DNA from: QHXW01 sp963847515
GTDB taxonomy: Bacteria; Acidobacteriota; Terriglobia; Bryobacterales; Bryobacteraceae
Assembly: GCA_963847515.1 (NCBI GenBank)
Contig: CAWKAA010000004.1
Coordinates: forward strand, 124,001 to 188,000
Length of the DNA: 64,000 nt
Direction: 5' to 3'
Both the position numbers and the translations under genes were made by a program. A model generated the notes under the pieces. The model made no database searches. It was not told the DNA's origin and saw only the letters and a program-made list of their open reading frames with translations. Positions 26,965 through 36,457 of the stretch are shown in pieces. The first letter of the stretch is position 1, and each line of letters begins with the position of its first letter.

Positions 26965-28415
26965 TTGGGCTTGGAACTACTCGAAGTGGACTTCAGCATC
27001 TGCTCCAGCGCGCCCGCAATGCGCGGCGCCGCATCCGGGCCCACTGAATTCACTTCGCCGTACCAGGCCTTCGGAGCATCCTTAAGCCATGGCGCAACTT
27101 CGTCCCATTCGGCCTTGGGGATGATGTAGCCGATCTCGTCGTCCGCCAACCCCACCAGCATTTTGAATTCGGCCGACATCATCTTCTTAATTGGCGGCTC
27201 GATAGGAGCATCGGGGAAGTCGGCGCCGCTGTATCGCTCCACACCTCCCACGCTCAGCTCTGGATACAACTCGCCCGGAACCAGCGCGATTTCGAGCACC
27301 GCCTTCCCGCGCGCCCAAAGCCTCACCACGCCAACCGGCGTCTCGGTGCCACCGTCGGCCGTCATTTTCTTTCGGCCTTTGTATAGGTCCGCCTGCGCCG
27401 CCAGCTGAAAGCCCTTGTTGGTGATGGGAATGGTGATGCGGTTTTCCAGGAACTCAATGCGATCGGCGGGAACGGCTTGCGCGCTGAGAGATGCGCCCAC
27501 CGCCGCTTCGGCCACGCTCCGTCCGATGAGTTCAGCTTTCAGGAAGCTAATCTCTGGAGCGGGCCTCTTCGTGGCTGGATCGGGTACCTTGGCGCCCAAA
27601 GGGGACTGCATCCCGCCAACTGCGCCGTTCAGGAATACCGCTACACCGTCCATGCGCCTCTCCAGTTCGGTGCAGAGGTAGTGCGGGTAGTCGGCCGTAA
27701 TCAGGGTATTTTTCGATCCCAGAGTCTCGGGGTGATTGGCCCAGTTCACGAGTGTGGCGATCGGGCTCCCTTTGGCGGTGGTGGCGCGCAGCACGATCAC
27801 GCCGGCATCATGCACTTCGGGCGGACGGTCGTCGTCAATCAAGGTGTCGAGCTCGGAAGGATGCGCCTGTGCCAGCGTCACAATGGCGGGCGTCAGGTGG
27901 CGGATCGCGTCCACGGCCGCACGCGCCGTACGCTCAATCACGAAGGTGTTGTAGGCTTCGTTAATTCCCGAGGTTCCTTGTGCCGGGCCCCAGAGGCCCA
28001 TGGTGTCCTCAGCTTCATGGTCGTGCGTCGCTGCCACTACCACGTGTGGATCGCTGGCCTTCGATTTCTTATTGGCCGCGAGTTCCTTCTTTACCGTTTC
28101 ACGGATCTTCTCGACATCATCGGAAAACAGCCCGATGGAATCGACGCCGCACAAAACCACGGTCTGGCCGCCGGCGCTGAGCGCGAGGCAACGCGCATAC
28201 AGGTTGTCGTGAACGCCGGTAGCTATGCGGTTGTTGTCGAAGCCGGCCATATAAACCGGGCCGTGCTTCTTGAGGTCCGGCGTAATCTCTGTCTTGGCCG
28301 CGCCCGCACGGATCTGCGGTCCGAGAAGCTGCGCAGACAGCGTGCCGGCGAACGCAACCAGCAGGATCCATCGCACCGGCGCGGCCCTTCGGCGCGCCAC
28401 TCTCAAACCCACCAC
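26961..28415 (-). CDS. Neutral/alkaline ceramidase-like exported protein
   Basis: 484 residues with a signal peptide (RWILLVAFAGTLSAQ). The N-terminal domain has the ceramidase-family pattern: AGAAKTEITPDLKKHG, VYMAGFDNNR, then VVVAATHDHEAEDTMGLWG (metal-binding His cluster), TLVNWANHPETLGSKNTLITADYPHYL and FLNGAVGGM. True ceramidases have a longer C-terminal immunoglobulin-like domain. Here the length is shorter, so the substrate may be another amide. It overlaps the sugar isomerase gene by 13 bp. Confidence 0.8.
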   Translation of the reverse strand: MVGLRVARRRAAPVRWILLVAFAGTLSAQLLGPQIRAGAAKTEITPDLKKHGPVYMAGFDNNRIATGVHDNLYARCLALSAGGQTVVLCGVDSIGLFSDDVEKIRETVKKELAANKKSKASDPHVVVAATHDHEAEDTMGLWGPAQGTSGINEAYNTFVIERTARAAVDAIRHLTPAIVTLAQAHPSELDTLIDDDRPPEVHDAGVIVLRATTAKGSPIATLVNWANHPETLGSKNTLITADYPHYLCTELERRMDGVAVFLNGAVGGMQSPLGAKVPDPATKRPAPEISFLKAELIGRSVAEAAVGASLSAQAVPADRIEFLENRITIPITNKGFQLAAQADLYKGRKKMTADGGTETPVGVVRLWARGKAVLEIALVPGELYPELSVGGVERYSGADFPDAPIEPPIKKMMSAEFKMLVGLADDEIGYIIPKAEWDEVAPWLKDAPKAWYGEVNSVGPDAAPRIAGALEQMLKSTSSSSKPN

Positions 28416-29362
28416 GCCGCCGCCGGCTGTTCCTTCACAACAAGTTGGCCCAGGAACTGAGTGGCTTTCGTGAGACCTTCATTGGGTGAAAGGATGCTGT
28501 CTTCGTGTTCGATGGAGAGCACGTAATCGTAGCTGAACATCCGCAGCGTGGAGATGAATTCACTCCACCATTCCGCGCCGTGCCCATATCCCACCGTGCG
28601 GAAGATCCATGCCCGGTTGCGCTCATCGGTGTACCTCTTGGTGTCCAGCACTCCGGTCATCGGCAAGTTGCGCTGATAGATCTGCGTGTCTTTGGCGTGG
28701 ACGTGAAAAATGGCGTTGCCTAAGACACGAATCGCCGCGATGGGGTCAATGCCTTGCCAGAACATGTGGCTGGGGTCGTAGTTCACGCCGACAGCTTTGC
28801 CCGCGGCGGAGCGCAGCCGCAGCATGGTCTCGGGACTATAGGCTACGAATCCCGGATGCATTTCAATCGCGATCTTCACGCCGTGGTCTTCGGCGAACCT
28901 AGCACGTTTGGTCCAGTAGGGGATTACCTTTTTCTCCCACTGCCATTCGAGCACGTCGAGATACTCCGGTGGCCACGGACACGTGACCCAGTTGGGATAC
29001 TTGGCTTTGTCGCTATCGCCGGGACAGCCCGCGAAGTCGATCACCACCGGAACCGCCAGCTTTTCCGCCAGCCGGATGGTCTTCTGGTTGACCTCCTGAT
29101 TTTTCTTGGCGATTTCACGGTTGGGATGCAGCGGATTCCCGTGGCAGCTCAGAGCGCTGATGCTGAAGCCATTGTCGGCGAGCTTTTGCTTGAATTCGTT
29201 GAGCTCCATTTTGTTCTCGAGCATCGAAAGCTTGCAGTGCGGATCGCCGGGATAATTCCCGGTGCCCAGCTCAACCGTGCTGATATTCAGGCTCTTGAGC
29301 TTCTTCAAAACGTCGTCCAGCGAAAGCTGCGCCAATAAGGCGGTGAATACGCCGACTCTCAC
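28403..29362 (-). CDS. Sugar phosphate isomerase/epimerase (xylose isomerase-like TIM barrel)
   Basis: 319 residues. Family features are the barrel start MRVGVFTALLAQLSLDDVLKKL, STVELGTGNYPG, SALSCHGNPLHP, the metal-site segments IAIEMHPGF, NYDPSHMFWQG, HVHAKDT, and the C-terminal VLSIEHEDS. The Glu, Asp, His and Glu in these places bind a divalent metal. Related enzymes isomerise sugars or inositol derivatives. There is no signal peptide, unlike the two genes that follow it. Confidence 0.87.
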   Translation of the reverse strand: MRVGVFTALLAQLSLDDVLKKLKSLNISTVELGTGNYPGDPHCKLSMLENKMELNEFKQKLADNGFSISALSCHGNPLHPNREIAKKNQEVNQKTIRLAEKLAVPVVIDFAGCPGDSDKAKYPNWVTCPWPPEYLDVLEWQWEKKVIPYWTKRARFAEDHGVKIAIEMHPGFVAYSPETMLRLRSAAGKAVGVNYDPSHMFWQGIDPIAAIRVLGNAIFHVHAKDTQIYQRNLPMTGVLDTKRYTDERNRAWIFRTVGYGHGAEWWSEFISTLRMFSYDYVLSIEHEDSILSPNEGLTKATQFLGQLVVKEQPAAAWWV

Positions 29363-29441
29363 GTGATTTCTCCTTTTGCGGTTTTGAGATGGATGTAAGG
29401 GATCAGAATATCATGCGGCGTCCGCTGGTAATAAAATGGGC

Positions 29442-29598
29442 GGCATGCAACCACATTCTGCCACCGGCCGCCGCGGATTTCTGCGCTCGGCGCAAGTTTT
29501 TGGGCGGATCGTACTCTCGATGCTGCCGTCCAGAAGTGGGACAAGGAACGGTCCCACAACCGGACCTGGAGCTGACACATATATGCTACGATGCATAT
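29442..29598 (+). pseudogene. Possible remnant of a Tat-exported protein N-terminus
   Basis: The ATG near 29442 gives MQPHSATGRRGFLRSAQVFG, which looks like a twin-arginine signal (RRGFL), but the reading soon loses protein character and runs into the antitoxin gene. Upstream, TAATAAAAT resembles a -10 element. It may be the broken start of a Tat protein, or chance. Confidence 0.25.
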
Positions 29599-29601
29599 AT
29601 G
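29578..29601. promoter_or_regulatory. Inverted repeat at the antitoxin start, likely operator
   Basis: CATATATGC (29578-29586), a 6-bp spacer, then GCATATATG (29593-29601) form a perfect 9-bp inverted repeat. The last three bases of the right arm are the ATG of the antitoxin gene. Antitoxins commonly bind such repeats to repress their own operon. Confidence 0.6.
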
Positions 29602-29826
29602 AAGCGCACGACCATTTTCCTGCCGGATGAGTTGCACGAGCGGCTTCGCCAGGATGCTTTCCGGGCTCGCCTCAGCATGGCCGAGGTGATTCGCCTGCGC
29701 CTGGAACCGCGTTCTTCCGCGAGCAAGAAACGCAGAGCCGTTGCCGACCCGCTCCTTAAAGCTGCTGGCGTCTGCCGCGGTCCCCAACTCAGCGAGCGAA
29801 TCGATGAAGAGCTCTACGGGATCTGA
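29599..29826 (+). CDS. Ribbon-helix-helix antitoxin
   Basis: 75 residues starting MKRTTIFLPDELHERLRQDA. A beta strand (TTIFLP) followed by two helices (DELHERLRQDAFRA, SMAEVIRLRLE) is the ribbon-helix-helix pattern used by antitoxins and repressors. The C-terminal 35 residues would wrap the toxin. The start lies in the right arm of an inverted repeat. The end overlaps the PIN toxin gene by 23 bp, which gives translational coupling. Confidence 0.82.
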   Translation: MKRTTIFLPDELHERLRQDAFRARLSMAEVIRLRLEPRSSASKKRRAVADPLLKAAGVCRGPQLSERIDEELYGI

Positions 29827-30247
29827 GCAGATCTTCGTGGATACCTGGGGATGGCTGGTCCTGGCCAATGACCGTGACCCCTCCTTTGCTCCAGTTGCCG
29901 ACCTTCGCCGGCAATCTGCCGAAAGCGGCGAACTGTGGGTGACCACCGATTACGTGCTGGACGAGACGATCACGCGCCTCTTCGCCGGCACACCCTTTGC
30001 CAGGGCACAATCTTTTTGCGATGCGATTTTTCAGTCCCAAAGGCTCGGTGTGCTGGTCTTGGAACCGATTACCGCAGAGCGGTTCCAACGCGCCTATAAA
30101 TTGAGACTTCGCTATCGGGATAAACCGCGCATTTCGTTTACAGACCTCACCAGTTTTACCGTGATGCGGGAGTTGGGCATCCGCCGCGTGCTGACCGCGG
30201 ATACCCATTTCCCACAGGCGGGGCTTGGTTTTCAGTGCTTTCCGTAA
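29804..30247 (+). CDS. PIN-domain ribonuclease toxin (VapC-like)
   Basis: 147 residues from ATG 29804 (MKSSTGSEQIFVDTWGW). PIN acidic residues are visible: Asp in FVDTWGW, Glu in VLDETITRL, Asp in SFTDLTSF and Asp in LTADTHF. It is expected to cut a specific RNA when freed from the antitoxin. Unlike the pair at 2187-3117, this pair is intact. It ends 5 bp from the convergent SPFH gene. Confidence 0.87.
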   Translation: MKSSTGSEQIFVDTWGWLVLANDRDPSFAPVADLRRQSAESGELWVTTDYVLDETITRLFAGTPFARAQSFCDAIFQSQRLGVLVLEPITAERFQRAYKLRLRYRDKPRISFTDLTSFTVMRELGIRRVLTADTHFPQAGLGFQCFP

Positions 30248-30251
30248 TCCG

Positions 30252-31586
30252 CTATCGTACCGCTTTCCTCGCCGTGGTCGTCACCGCCGGTGGGTCCTCC
30301 GGTTCATCTGTCCCTTCTGCCGGATTTGGAGCCGGGTTTGCCGCAGGCGCCGACTTCAGCACATCATTGGCGAAGAAAAACTTTCCGTCGCTCGGCACCA
30401 TCATCACCTGCACTTTGTCGGAAAGCCGCTCGGCGATGATCTTCTGAATCAATAGCGGGCTTAGCTTCAATGCAGCCGCTTCCGTCTTCATGCGTTCAGA
30501 ATCGGCGGCCGATGTGACCCGGATACGATTGGCTTCGGCATCCGCCATCAACCTGCGCTTTTCTAACTCCGCGCGGCTGTCAATCACTTTGGCCTGCGCC
30601 AGCGCCTCGGCATTTTTCACCGTGGATTCCTTACGCGCTTCGGCCTCCAGCCTCGTCTGCTCGATTTGCTTCTGCTTGAGTGGCAAAGTGTGCTGCATGG
30701 CGTCGGCCTGCGCCTTAGCGCTCAGCACCACAACTTGGGCCTCCCCTTCGGCTTGCTTCACCCGCCGCACTTTATCGGCATCCGCCTCTAACTCGGCAGT
30801 ACGGACCATCTTCTGTTTGATGTCGACTTCGACGGTCATGCGATCGCTTTCCTGCTCTTTCAGCAGCAGGCCTTCGAGGCCTTTGGCATACTCCGGCGGA
30901 AGCTGGATATCGCGCAGAATGACCTCTTTCACCAGCAAACCGTCGGCGGCGAGTTTCTGAGTGATAGCTTCGGCGGCCATTTTGCGGACTTCTTCCCGCC
31001 GTGCTGCGAAGACGTCACGCACCAGGTAATTGGGAACAATCTGGCGGAACACGCCGGCCACCACCGGCGGCACAATCTCCTCCTCGATCGGCTGCGGCAG
31101 GTTGGAATGGATGTAGTCGAGGCGGCGCGGGTCCAACCGGTAGCGGACCGCGATCGCGAGGCCCAACGGCAGACCCTCCTTGGTTTGAACTTTCAGCGTC
31201 TCGATCTTGCTCTTCGGATCTTCGCCCAGCGAAGTGTTGAAAACCTTTTCGCGGATGTCATAAATCACGACGGTTTGCAGCAAAGGCAGGATCCCATGCA
31301 CTCCGGGGTATAGCGCCCCAGGAAGCGTCCCGGAAACTTGACTCACCACAACGCCAGCGCTTCCGGCGGGCACCACGACGAAGCTCAGTCCCAGCAGAAG
31401 CGGCGGGATGGACAGCAGCGCCAGGCGGCCGGCGCGGCGCCAGCGGATTCCCATGGGCGTGCGAGGCCCGTCGTCATCGGCCCGCCACGAATCCCGCGTC
31501 CGGTACACATCATAGATCAGAATCGCAAAAGCGCCGCCAAGTAGGCCGGCGCCAGAAAACAGCAGCAGGTACTTCAACAGCAACAT
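30252..31586 (-). CDS. SPFH/Band 7 (prohibitin-like) membrane protein
   Basis: I chose ATG 31586, 444 residues, because a GGGAG SD lies just upstream. It has two N-terminal hydrophobic segments (LLKYLLLFSGAGLLGGAFAILIY and LALLSIPPLLLGLSFVVVPAG), then the Band 7 domain (AGVVVSQVSGTLPGALYPGVHGILPLLQTV, VQTKEGLPLGLAIAVRYRLDP). Next is a long coiled coil rich in Ala, Glu, Lys and Gln (about 250-390) and a Pro/Ala-rich tail. Such proteins form ring scaffolds in membranes and often regulate proteases. No NfeD partner is seen next to it. Confidence 0.87.
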   Translation of the reverse strand: MLLLKYLLLFSGAGLLGGAFAILIYDVYRTRDSWRADDDGPRTPMGIRWRRAGRLALLSIPPLLLGLSFVVVPAGSAGVVVSQVSGTLPGALYPGVHGILPLLQTVVIYDIREKVFNTSLGEDPKSKIETLKVQTKEGLPLGLAIAVRYRLDPRRLDYIHSNLPQPIEEEIVPPVVAGVFRQIVPNYLVRDVFAARREEVRKMAAEAITQKLAADGLLVKEVILRDIQLPPEYAKGLEGLLLKEQESDRMTVEVDIKQKMVRTAELEADADKVRRVKQAEGEAQVVVLSAKAQADAMQHTLPLKQKQIEQTRLEAEARKESTVKNAEALAQAKVIDSRAELEKRRLMADAEANRIRVTSAADSERMKTEAAALKLSPLLIQKIIAERLSDKVQVMMVPSDGKFFFANDVLKSAPAANPAPNPAEGTDEPEDPPAVTTTARKAVR

Positions 31587-31727
31587 ACGCGTTTTCTCCC
31601 CTGAATGAGCATTGAGCCCGTTCAGGGTTCTATACGCACGGTGATGCCCACGTTGCAGGTGATTGACTGTTGGGTAGAAAAGAAAACAGGCGTTGTGTCC
31701 CGGCACACACGGCGTGGCCGAACCAAC

Positions 31728-33947
31728 TCAGCTCTTGCGCAGTTCGCGTTTCAAGTCCTCGATCGCTTCCGCTCGCCGGTCGCCCTCGAGGTCTTTTTCC
31801 AGCCTGCGCAGCGCAACGCCGATGACGTCGCGGTGATGCAGCTTGTGGCCAAAGTGGCCCTCACTTAACTTGAGCCATAGCTCGTGCAGACGACCGAGGT
31901 CCTCCGGCCACAGCCTCGGCGGGTGGGGGCCGAGGTTGACGTAAACGGAGGGACGCCCTGGGCTGATCACTTCCAGAGAAAACGCATGCCTCGGCTCCGG
32001 GAGCCGCTCCCAGGCCTGGCCAATCCGCCGTGCCAGTTCTTCCGAATCCATTTGCGCAGAGACCCCGGTCACCAGCCGGGAGGCCTGCAGCTTTTGCGCG
32101 GTTTGCACCATGGCGTCGAAGAAGTCGATACCCGGCACTACCAGAAGGTCCACCGTTTTACCCTGCTTTTCTGCCATGCTTACGACGCGGGAAAACAGCT
32201 CCTGCTCATAATCCGAAAAAAGCTGGTTCGGGGCCAGCTCATATTCACCAGCCCCCGAGGATACCGGCCGCACCGTCATCACCACGATGTCATGCCGCCG
32301 CATGTTGGTTTTTTGCAGGATTGCATCGAGATGGGCCATGCGGTTGTAGTCGCGGACAGCCACCAGTACGCATCCGGGTCGTGCGTGAACGGTGTTGACC
32401 GCAATTTCGGGCCGTAGATCGAGGTTGAATTCCTCAAGCCCCGCCTTCTTTTCTTTGAGCCTCCTGGCATTGATGCGCTCCGAGACTGTGAACAGGATGA
32501 AGAACACTACTGTGAAACTGATTCCCCAGATGGTCGCGATTCGTTTAGTGAACAGGTTGGCGATCGCCACCAGACCTAGCATGAGGGTGGTGAGCGCCAG
32601 CCCCACGGGCCATTCGCGTCCCGCGAAATGCAAGTTCAGCGGCACTTTGTATTCCTGGTCATGCCGGTGATAGCGCAAAACGAACACGCCCGCGGCTTTC
32701 AGGAAGAAGCTCCATACCACGCCGAAGGCGTACGCTTCGCCGAGGGTATACACGTTACCCCGGCTGGCGAGGATCGTGGCAATTTGCAGAATGGCGATCA
32801 GGTTAATAATGCGGTAGGTAGTACCGAAATGGGGGTGCGGCTTGCGGAACCAGTCCAGCAGAACACCGTCTTCGGCCACGCGGTTCATCACTCCGTTGGC
32901 GCCGATCATGGATGTGTTGACTGCACCCGACAGGATAAGGAAACCAACCGTGACCACAAAAACATGGAAAACCAGGCGTAGCATGTAGGGGCCGGCCAGG
33001 TGCATGGCCAGGCCCCCCAGCAGGTTGTCGACGTATCGACTGCGCATGGCATCCGGAATGATCATGCCGGCAAAGACCGTCGTAACGCCGGTACATACCA
33101 CTGCGTACCAGCAGACCAGGTTGCCCGTGCGCTTCAGGTTCTGTAGTTTCGGGTAGGCGATCTCACGGTAAACCTGGGCCAGAGTTTCGAATCCGCTCAT
33201 CGATAGCAGCGAGTGGCCGAACGCGATGATCATGGCGATGGCCGGAATAGAAGGCCAAATGGTGCCCTTGAGCCAGCCGAGGCCGTCTTTGCTGAACTGA
33301 AGATTCCTCGGCAATGGCGCCGGCGGGAAGTGGCCACCGTTCATGAGCAGCGTAATAGGACACCAGATCAGGAACGCCACCACCATCACTGTGGTGATCT
33401 GCATGATCCGCAGCGCTTTGGAACTGGACTCGTGGATTCCCTTAATGTTGCTCCACCAGAAGTAGATAGTCACCGCGATGCTGAACCACACGGCGAAACC
33501 GTTGGGCGATACGTGAAAACCGCCATGCACCAGTCCGCTCACTTCGTTCATCAGGCGGCCAAGATACTGGCCTGCAGTGACCACGCTGATGGGTCCGGTC
33601 AGGATGTAATCGAAAATCAGCGATGAGACCGAGAGTCGCGCCACGAAGGGGCCCATGGAGTCGCGTACCACGACATACACGCCCCCGCGCACGAACATGC
33701 TGCTCGATTCCATGTAGACCGAGCGCACCGCAAAGCTGAATAGCATCACGCCCAGGATGAACCAAGGGGCGCTCTTGCCGATGGCTTGCTCGGCAATTCC
33801 ACCAGCGTAAAAGGCCGAAGACGCCAGATCACTCAGGACGATGGCCGCCGCACGCCAGAAAGAGATGAAGGAGAGGGCGACCGTAGTGGCAACTACGATC
33901 CTGGCGCCGGATTGCCGGTTCGCGGCCGTAGAGGGAATGTCGGCCAT
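31728..33947 (-). CDS. APC-superfamily permease with C-terminal cytosolic domain, copy 1
   Basis: 739 residues. About twelve membrane helices occupy residues 15-490 (SFISFWRAAAIVLSDLASSAFYAGG, GGVYVVVRDSMGP, ILTGPISVVTAGQYL). From about residue 530 a soluble domain follows, beginning HARPGCVLVAVRDYNRMAHLDAILQ, with alternating beta and alpha pieces like a universal-stress fold, and ending HKLHHRDVIGVALRRLEKDL. The transported amine or amino acid is not known. It is closely related in sequence to the next upstream gene. The soluble domain may sense nucleotide or regulate transport. Confidence 0.85.
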   Translation of the reverse strand: MADIPSTAANRQSGARIVVATTVALSFISFWRAAAIVLSDLASSAFYAGGIAEQAIGKSAPWFILGVMLFSFAVRSVYMESSSMFVRGGVYVVVRDSMGPFVARLSVSSLIFDYILTGPISVVTAGQYLGRLMNEVSGLVHGGFHVSPNGFAVWFSIAVTIYFWWSNIKGIHESSSKALRIMQITTVMVVAFLIWCPITLLMNGGHFPPAPLPRNLQFSKDGLGWLKGTIWPSIPAIAMIIAFGHSLLSMSGFETLAQVYREIAYPKLQNLKRTGNLVCWYAVVCTGVTTVFAGMIIPDAMRSRYVDNLLGGLAMHLAGPYMLRLVFHVFVVTVGFLILSGAVNTSMIGANGVMNRVAEDGVLLDWFRKPHPHFGTTYRIINLIAILQIATILASRGNVYTLGEAYAFGVVWSFFLKAAGVFVLRYHRHDQEYKVPLNLHFAGREWPVGLALTTLMLGLVAIANLFTKRIATIWGISFTVVFFILFTVSERINARRLKEKKAGLEEFNLDLRPEIAVNTVHARPGCVLVAVRDYNRMAHLDAILQKTNMRRHDIVVMTVRPVSSGAGEYELAPNQLFSDYEQELFSRVVSMAEKQGKTVDLLVVPGIDFFDAMVQTAQKLQASRLVTGVSAQMDSEELARRIGQAWERLPEPRHAFSLEVISPGRPSVYVNLGPHPPRLWPEDLGRLHELWLKLSEGHFGHKLHHRDVIGVALRRLEKDLEGDRRAEAIEDLKRELRKS

Positions 33948-33961
33948 TTCCGAGTACTATT

Positions 33962-36235
33962 CTACGGCGTAGCGCCTGGGAGGTCGGCAGCCCCATTCGA
34001 TGAGGGAACTTCTTGAGGGGCCGGCTTCCGGTGGCTCACCTCACGCACTACATCCGTAAGCACTTCCGGAGCCTGCGGCGAACGCAACTGCTCCTCCATC
34101 CGGCGCAGGGCCACGCCGATGATGTCGCGGTGGTGCAGTTTTGTGCATGGTTCTTTTTCGCTCAACTCCAGCCACAGTTGGTGGACCAGGTCCACGTCTT
34201 CCGGCCAGAGCTGCGGCGGGTGAGGGCCAAGATTGAAAAACACGGACTTTCCATCTTCGGTCACAATCTCCAGCGATACTGAAGGGCGGGGAGCGGGTAG
34301 GCGCTCCCACGCCTTTCCCACGATTCGGCCCTGCTCGGCAGGATCCATCTTCAGCGACAGTCCCGTAACGATGCGCGCAGACTGCAGGCGTTGGGCAGTT
34401 TGCATCATGGCGTCGTAGGGATCCTGGCCCAGCACCACCAGCAACTCCGCGTGCTTGCCAGCCTTTTCGGCGAGGAACACCACTTTGGTAAAGACGTCCG
34501 TCTCGTCCGCCGCAAAGAGCTGTTCCGGATCCAGGCCGTGCTCCCCCGATCCCGCTTGCGTGACACTCCGCACCGACAACATTACGATATCGATTTTTTG
34601 TGTATCGGTCTTCTCCAGAACCTTCTTTACGTGAAGGAGACGGTACGGATTGCGGACGGCAACGAGCACGTTTCCCGGACGAACATGGACAGACTCCGCG
34701 GAGAGATCCGTGCGGCTGTCGACCCGGAATTTCTCCTGCCCCGTTTCATGGGCCGACACTCTCTTGCGGTTATAACGTTCAGAGACCTCGAAGATGGTGA
34801 AGAACGCGATGGTGAAGGTCATGCCCGAAATGGTGGCGGCTTTTTTGGTCACTACATTGATACTCGCCAGAGTAAACAAGGCCACTGTAATCAGCCCCAG
34901 GCCCACCGGGATTTCACGGCCCGCAATGCGAAAATTGAACGGCACCTTCCATTCCCGCGCTCCCGGCTGTTTGTACCGCAACACCAGCACTGAGAGCGCC
35001 TTCATGGCGAAGCTCCAAACCACGCCGAATGCATACGCTTCGCCCAACAGGTAAACATCGCCGCGGCTGATCACAATGGTCACCAGTTGCAGGATCACGA
35101 TCAGGTTAATTAAACGGGAAGTCGTGCCGAATTTTGGATGGGGATGCCGGAACCAACCGGTGAGGACGCCATCTTCAGCCACGCGGTTCAACACGCCATT
35201 CGAGCCGAGAATGGCGGTATTGACGGCGCCGGAAAGGATCAGTGTCCCCACCAGCACGACGAAACCGTGAAACAGGAACCGGACGGAGATCGGTCCCACC
35301 AGGTACATGGACAGCCCGCCGATCAGGTTGTCCAGATATTTGGGGCGGGCGGCGTCAGGGATGATCATCACCGCGAAGAACGAGACCAGCGATGTGAACA
35401 GCAGGCTGTAAACGAAAATCACGAACCCGGCTTTTTCCAAATTCTTCAGCTTGGGGTGCGCGATCTCGCGGTTTACCTGTGCCAGGCTCTCTTCGCCGCT
35501 CATGGCCAGTAGCGAATGTCCCAGGCCGATCAGAACCGCGATGAACGTGATGCTCGGGGCAATGGTGCCCGCCAGCCATCCCAGGCTTGTGGAATTGAAG
35601 TGCATATTTGAGGCATTGGGGAACGGTACCGGGGCGTATCCTTGCTTGAAGATGGTCAGAAGGCACCATACGATCAGCATGATCACCATCACAGTAGTTA
35701 CCTGCATGATCCGTAGTGCTTTCTGGCTGGATTCATGCACTCCAATGACATTTTTCCGCCAGAAATAAACTGTCACTATGACTGCGAACGCCGCCGAGAA
35801 AGTTCCCGGCGGCAGACGGAAGCCGTAATGCAGATATTCCGCGGCTTCATTGATCAAGCCCGCCAGATATTGCCCCGCGGTGACGGCGCTGATGGGCCCG
35901 GTCAGCACGTAATCGAACATCAGCGCAGAAACCGAAAACTTGGCCAGCATGGGGCCCATGGCCTCGTGGACGACCTTGTAAACGCCGCCCCGGACAAACA
36001 TGCTGCAGCTCTCGATGTAGATGGCCCGCACCGCGTAAGAGAACAGCATGATGGCCAGGATGAACCAGGGCGCGGATTTGCCCACCGCGGTCTCGGCAAT
36101 GCCCCCGGCGTAATAGGCCGATGACGCCAGGTCGCTCAGGACAATGGCTGCGGCTCTCCAGAATGAAATGAAGGACAGCATGACGGTGGTTGCGACCACG
36201 ACTTTGGTCGCATTCGACCGTCCAGGAATGCTCAC
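33962..36235 (-). CDS. APC-superfamily permease with C-terminal cytosolic domain, copy 2
   Basis: 757 residues, intact, a paralogue of the gene directly downstream (14-bp gap). Matching pieces include SFISFWRAAAIVLSDLASSAYYAGG, FVRGGVYKVVHEAMGP, VLTGPISAVTAGQYL and, in the soluble tail, HVRPGNVLVAVRNPYRLLHVKKVLE and TKLHHRDIIGVALRRMEEQL. The same family caveat applies: the substrate is not visible. The two copies have diverged along the whole length, so the duplication is old. Confidence 0.85.
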   Translation of the reverse strand: MSIPGRSNATKVVVATTVMLSFISFWRAAAIVLSDLASSAYYAGGIAETAVGKSAPWFILAIMLFSYAVRAIYIESCSMFVRGGVYKVVHEAMGPMLAKFSVSALMFDYVLTGPISAVTAGQYLAGLINEAAEYLHYGFRLPPGTFSAAFAVIVTVYFWRKNVIGVHESSQKALRIMQVTTVMVIMLIVWCLLTIFKQGYAPVPFPNASNMHFNSTSLGWLAGTIAPSITFIAVLIGLGHSLLAMSGEESLAQVNREIAHPKLKNLEKAGFVIFVYSLLFTSLVSFFAVMIIPDAARPKYLDNLIGGLSMYLVGPISVRFLFHGFVVLVGTLILSGAVNTAILGSNGVLNRVAEDGVLTGWFRHPHPKFGTTSRLINLIVILQLVTIVISRGDVYLLGEAYAFGVVWSFAMKALSVLVLRYKQPGAREWKVPFNFRIAGREIPVGLGLITVALFTLASINVVTKKAATISGMTFTIAFFTIFEVSERYNRKRVSAHETGQEKFRVDSRTDLSAESVHVRPGNVLVAVRNPYRLLHVKKVLEKTDTQKIDIVMLSVRSVTQAGSGEHGLDPEQLFAADETDVFTKVVFLAEKAGKHAELLVVLGQDPYDAMMQTAQRLQSARIVTGLSLKMDPAEQGRIVGKAWERLPAPRPSVSLEIVTEDGKSVFFNLGPHPPQLWPEDVDLVHQLWLELSEKEPCTKLHHRDIIGVALRRMEEQLRSPQAPEVLTDVVREVSHRKPAPQEVPSSNGAADLPGATP

Positions 36236-36457
36236 GCTAAAGGGTCTCCTTTTTCCATTCTGAGGGCCAGGATGGCTTTCAAATTTGCCTGCGAGGTTAA
36301 CGATGGGTCAGGGCTTGAAAGTACCCCGTTCAAAACGCAGTGGACTAGTCCCAAATACGCGGTTCCCCCGTCTCGTAGCTGAGTTCGGCGATTTCATCCT
36401 AGCATGGATGAGAGCCTTCAGAATGGATCGGCTTGCCCTTCGGCTATCGAGGTTATT

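Noticed and set aside
27477..28460. A 327-codon plus-strand frame over the ceramidase-like gene.
   Set aside because: It is antisense to a recognisable exported protein and has no signal or domain of its own.
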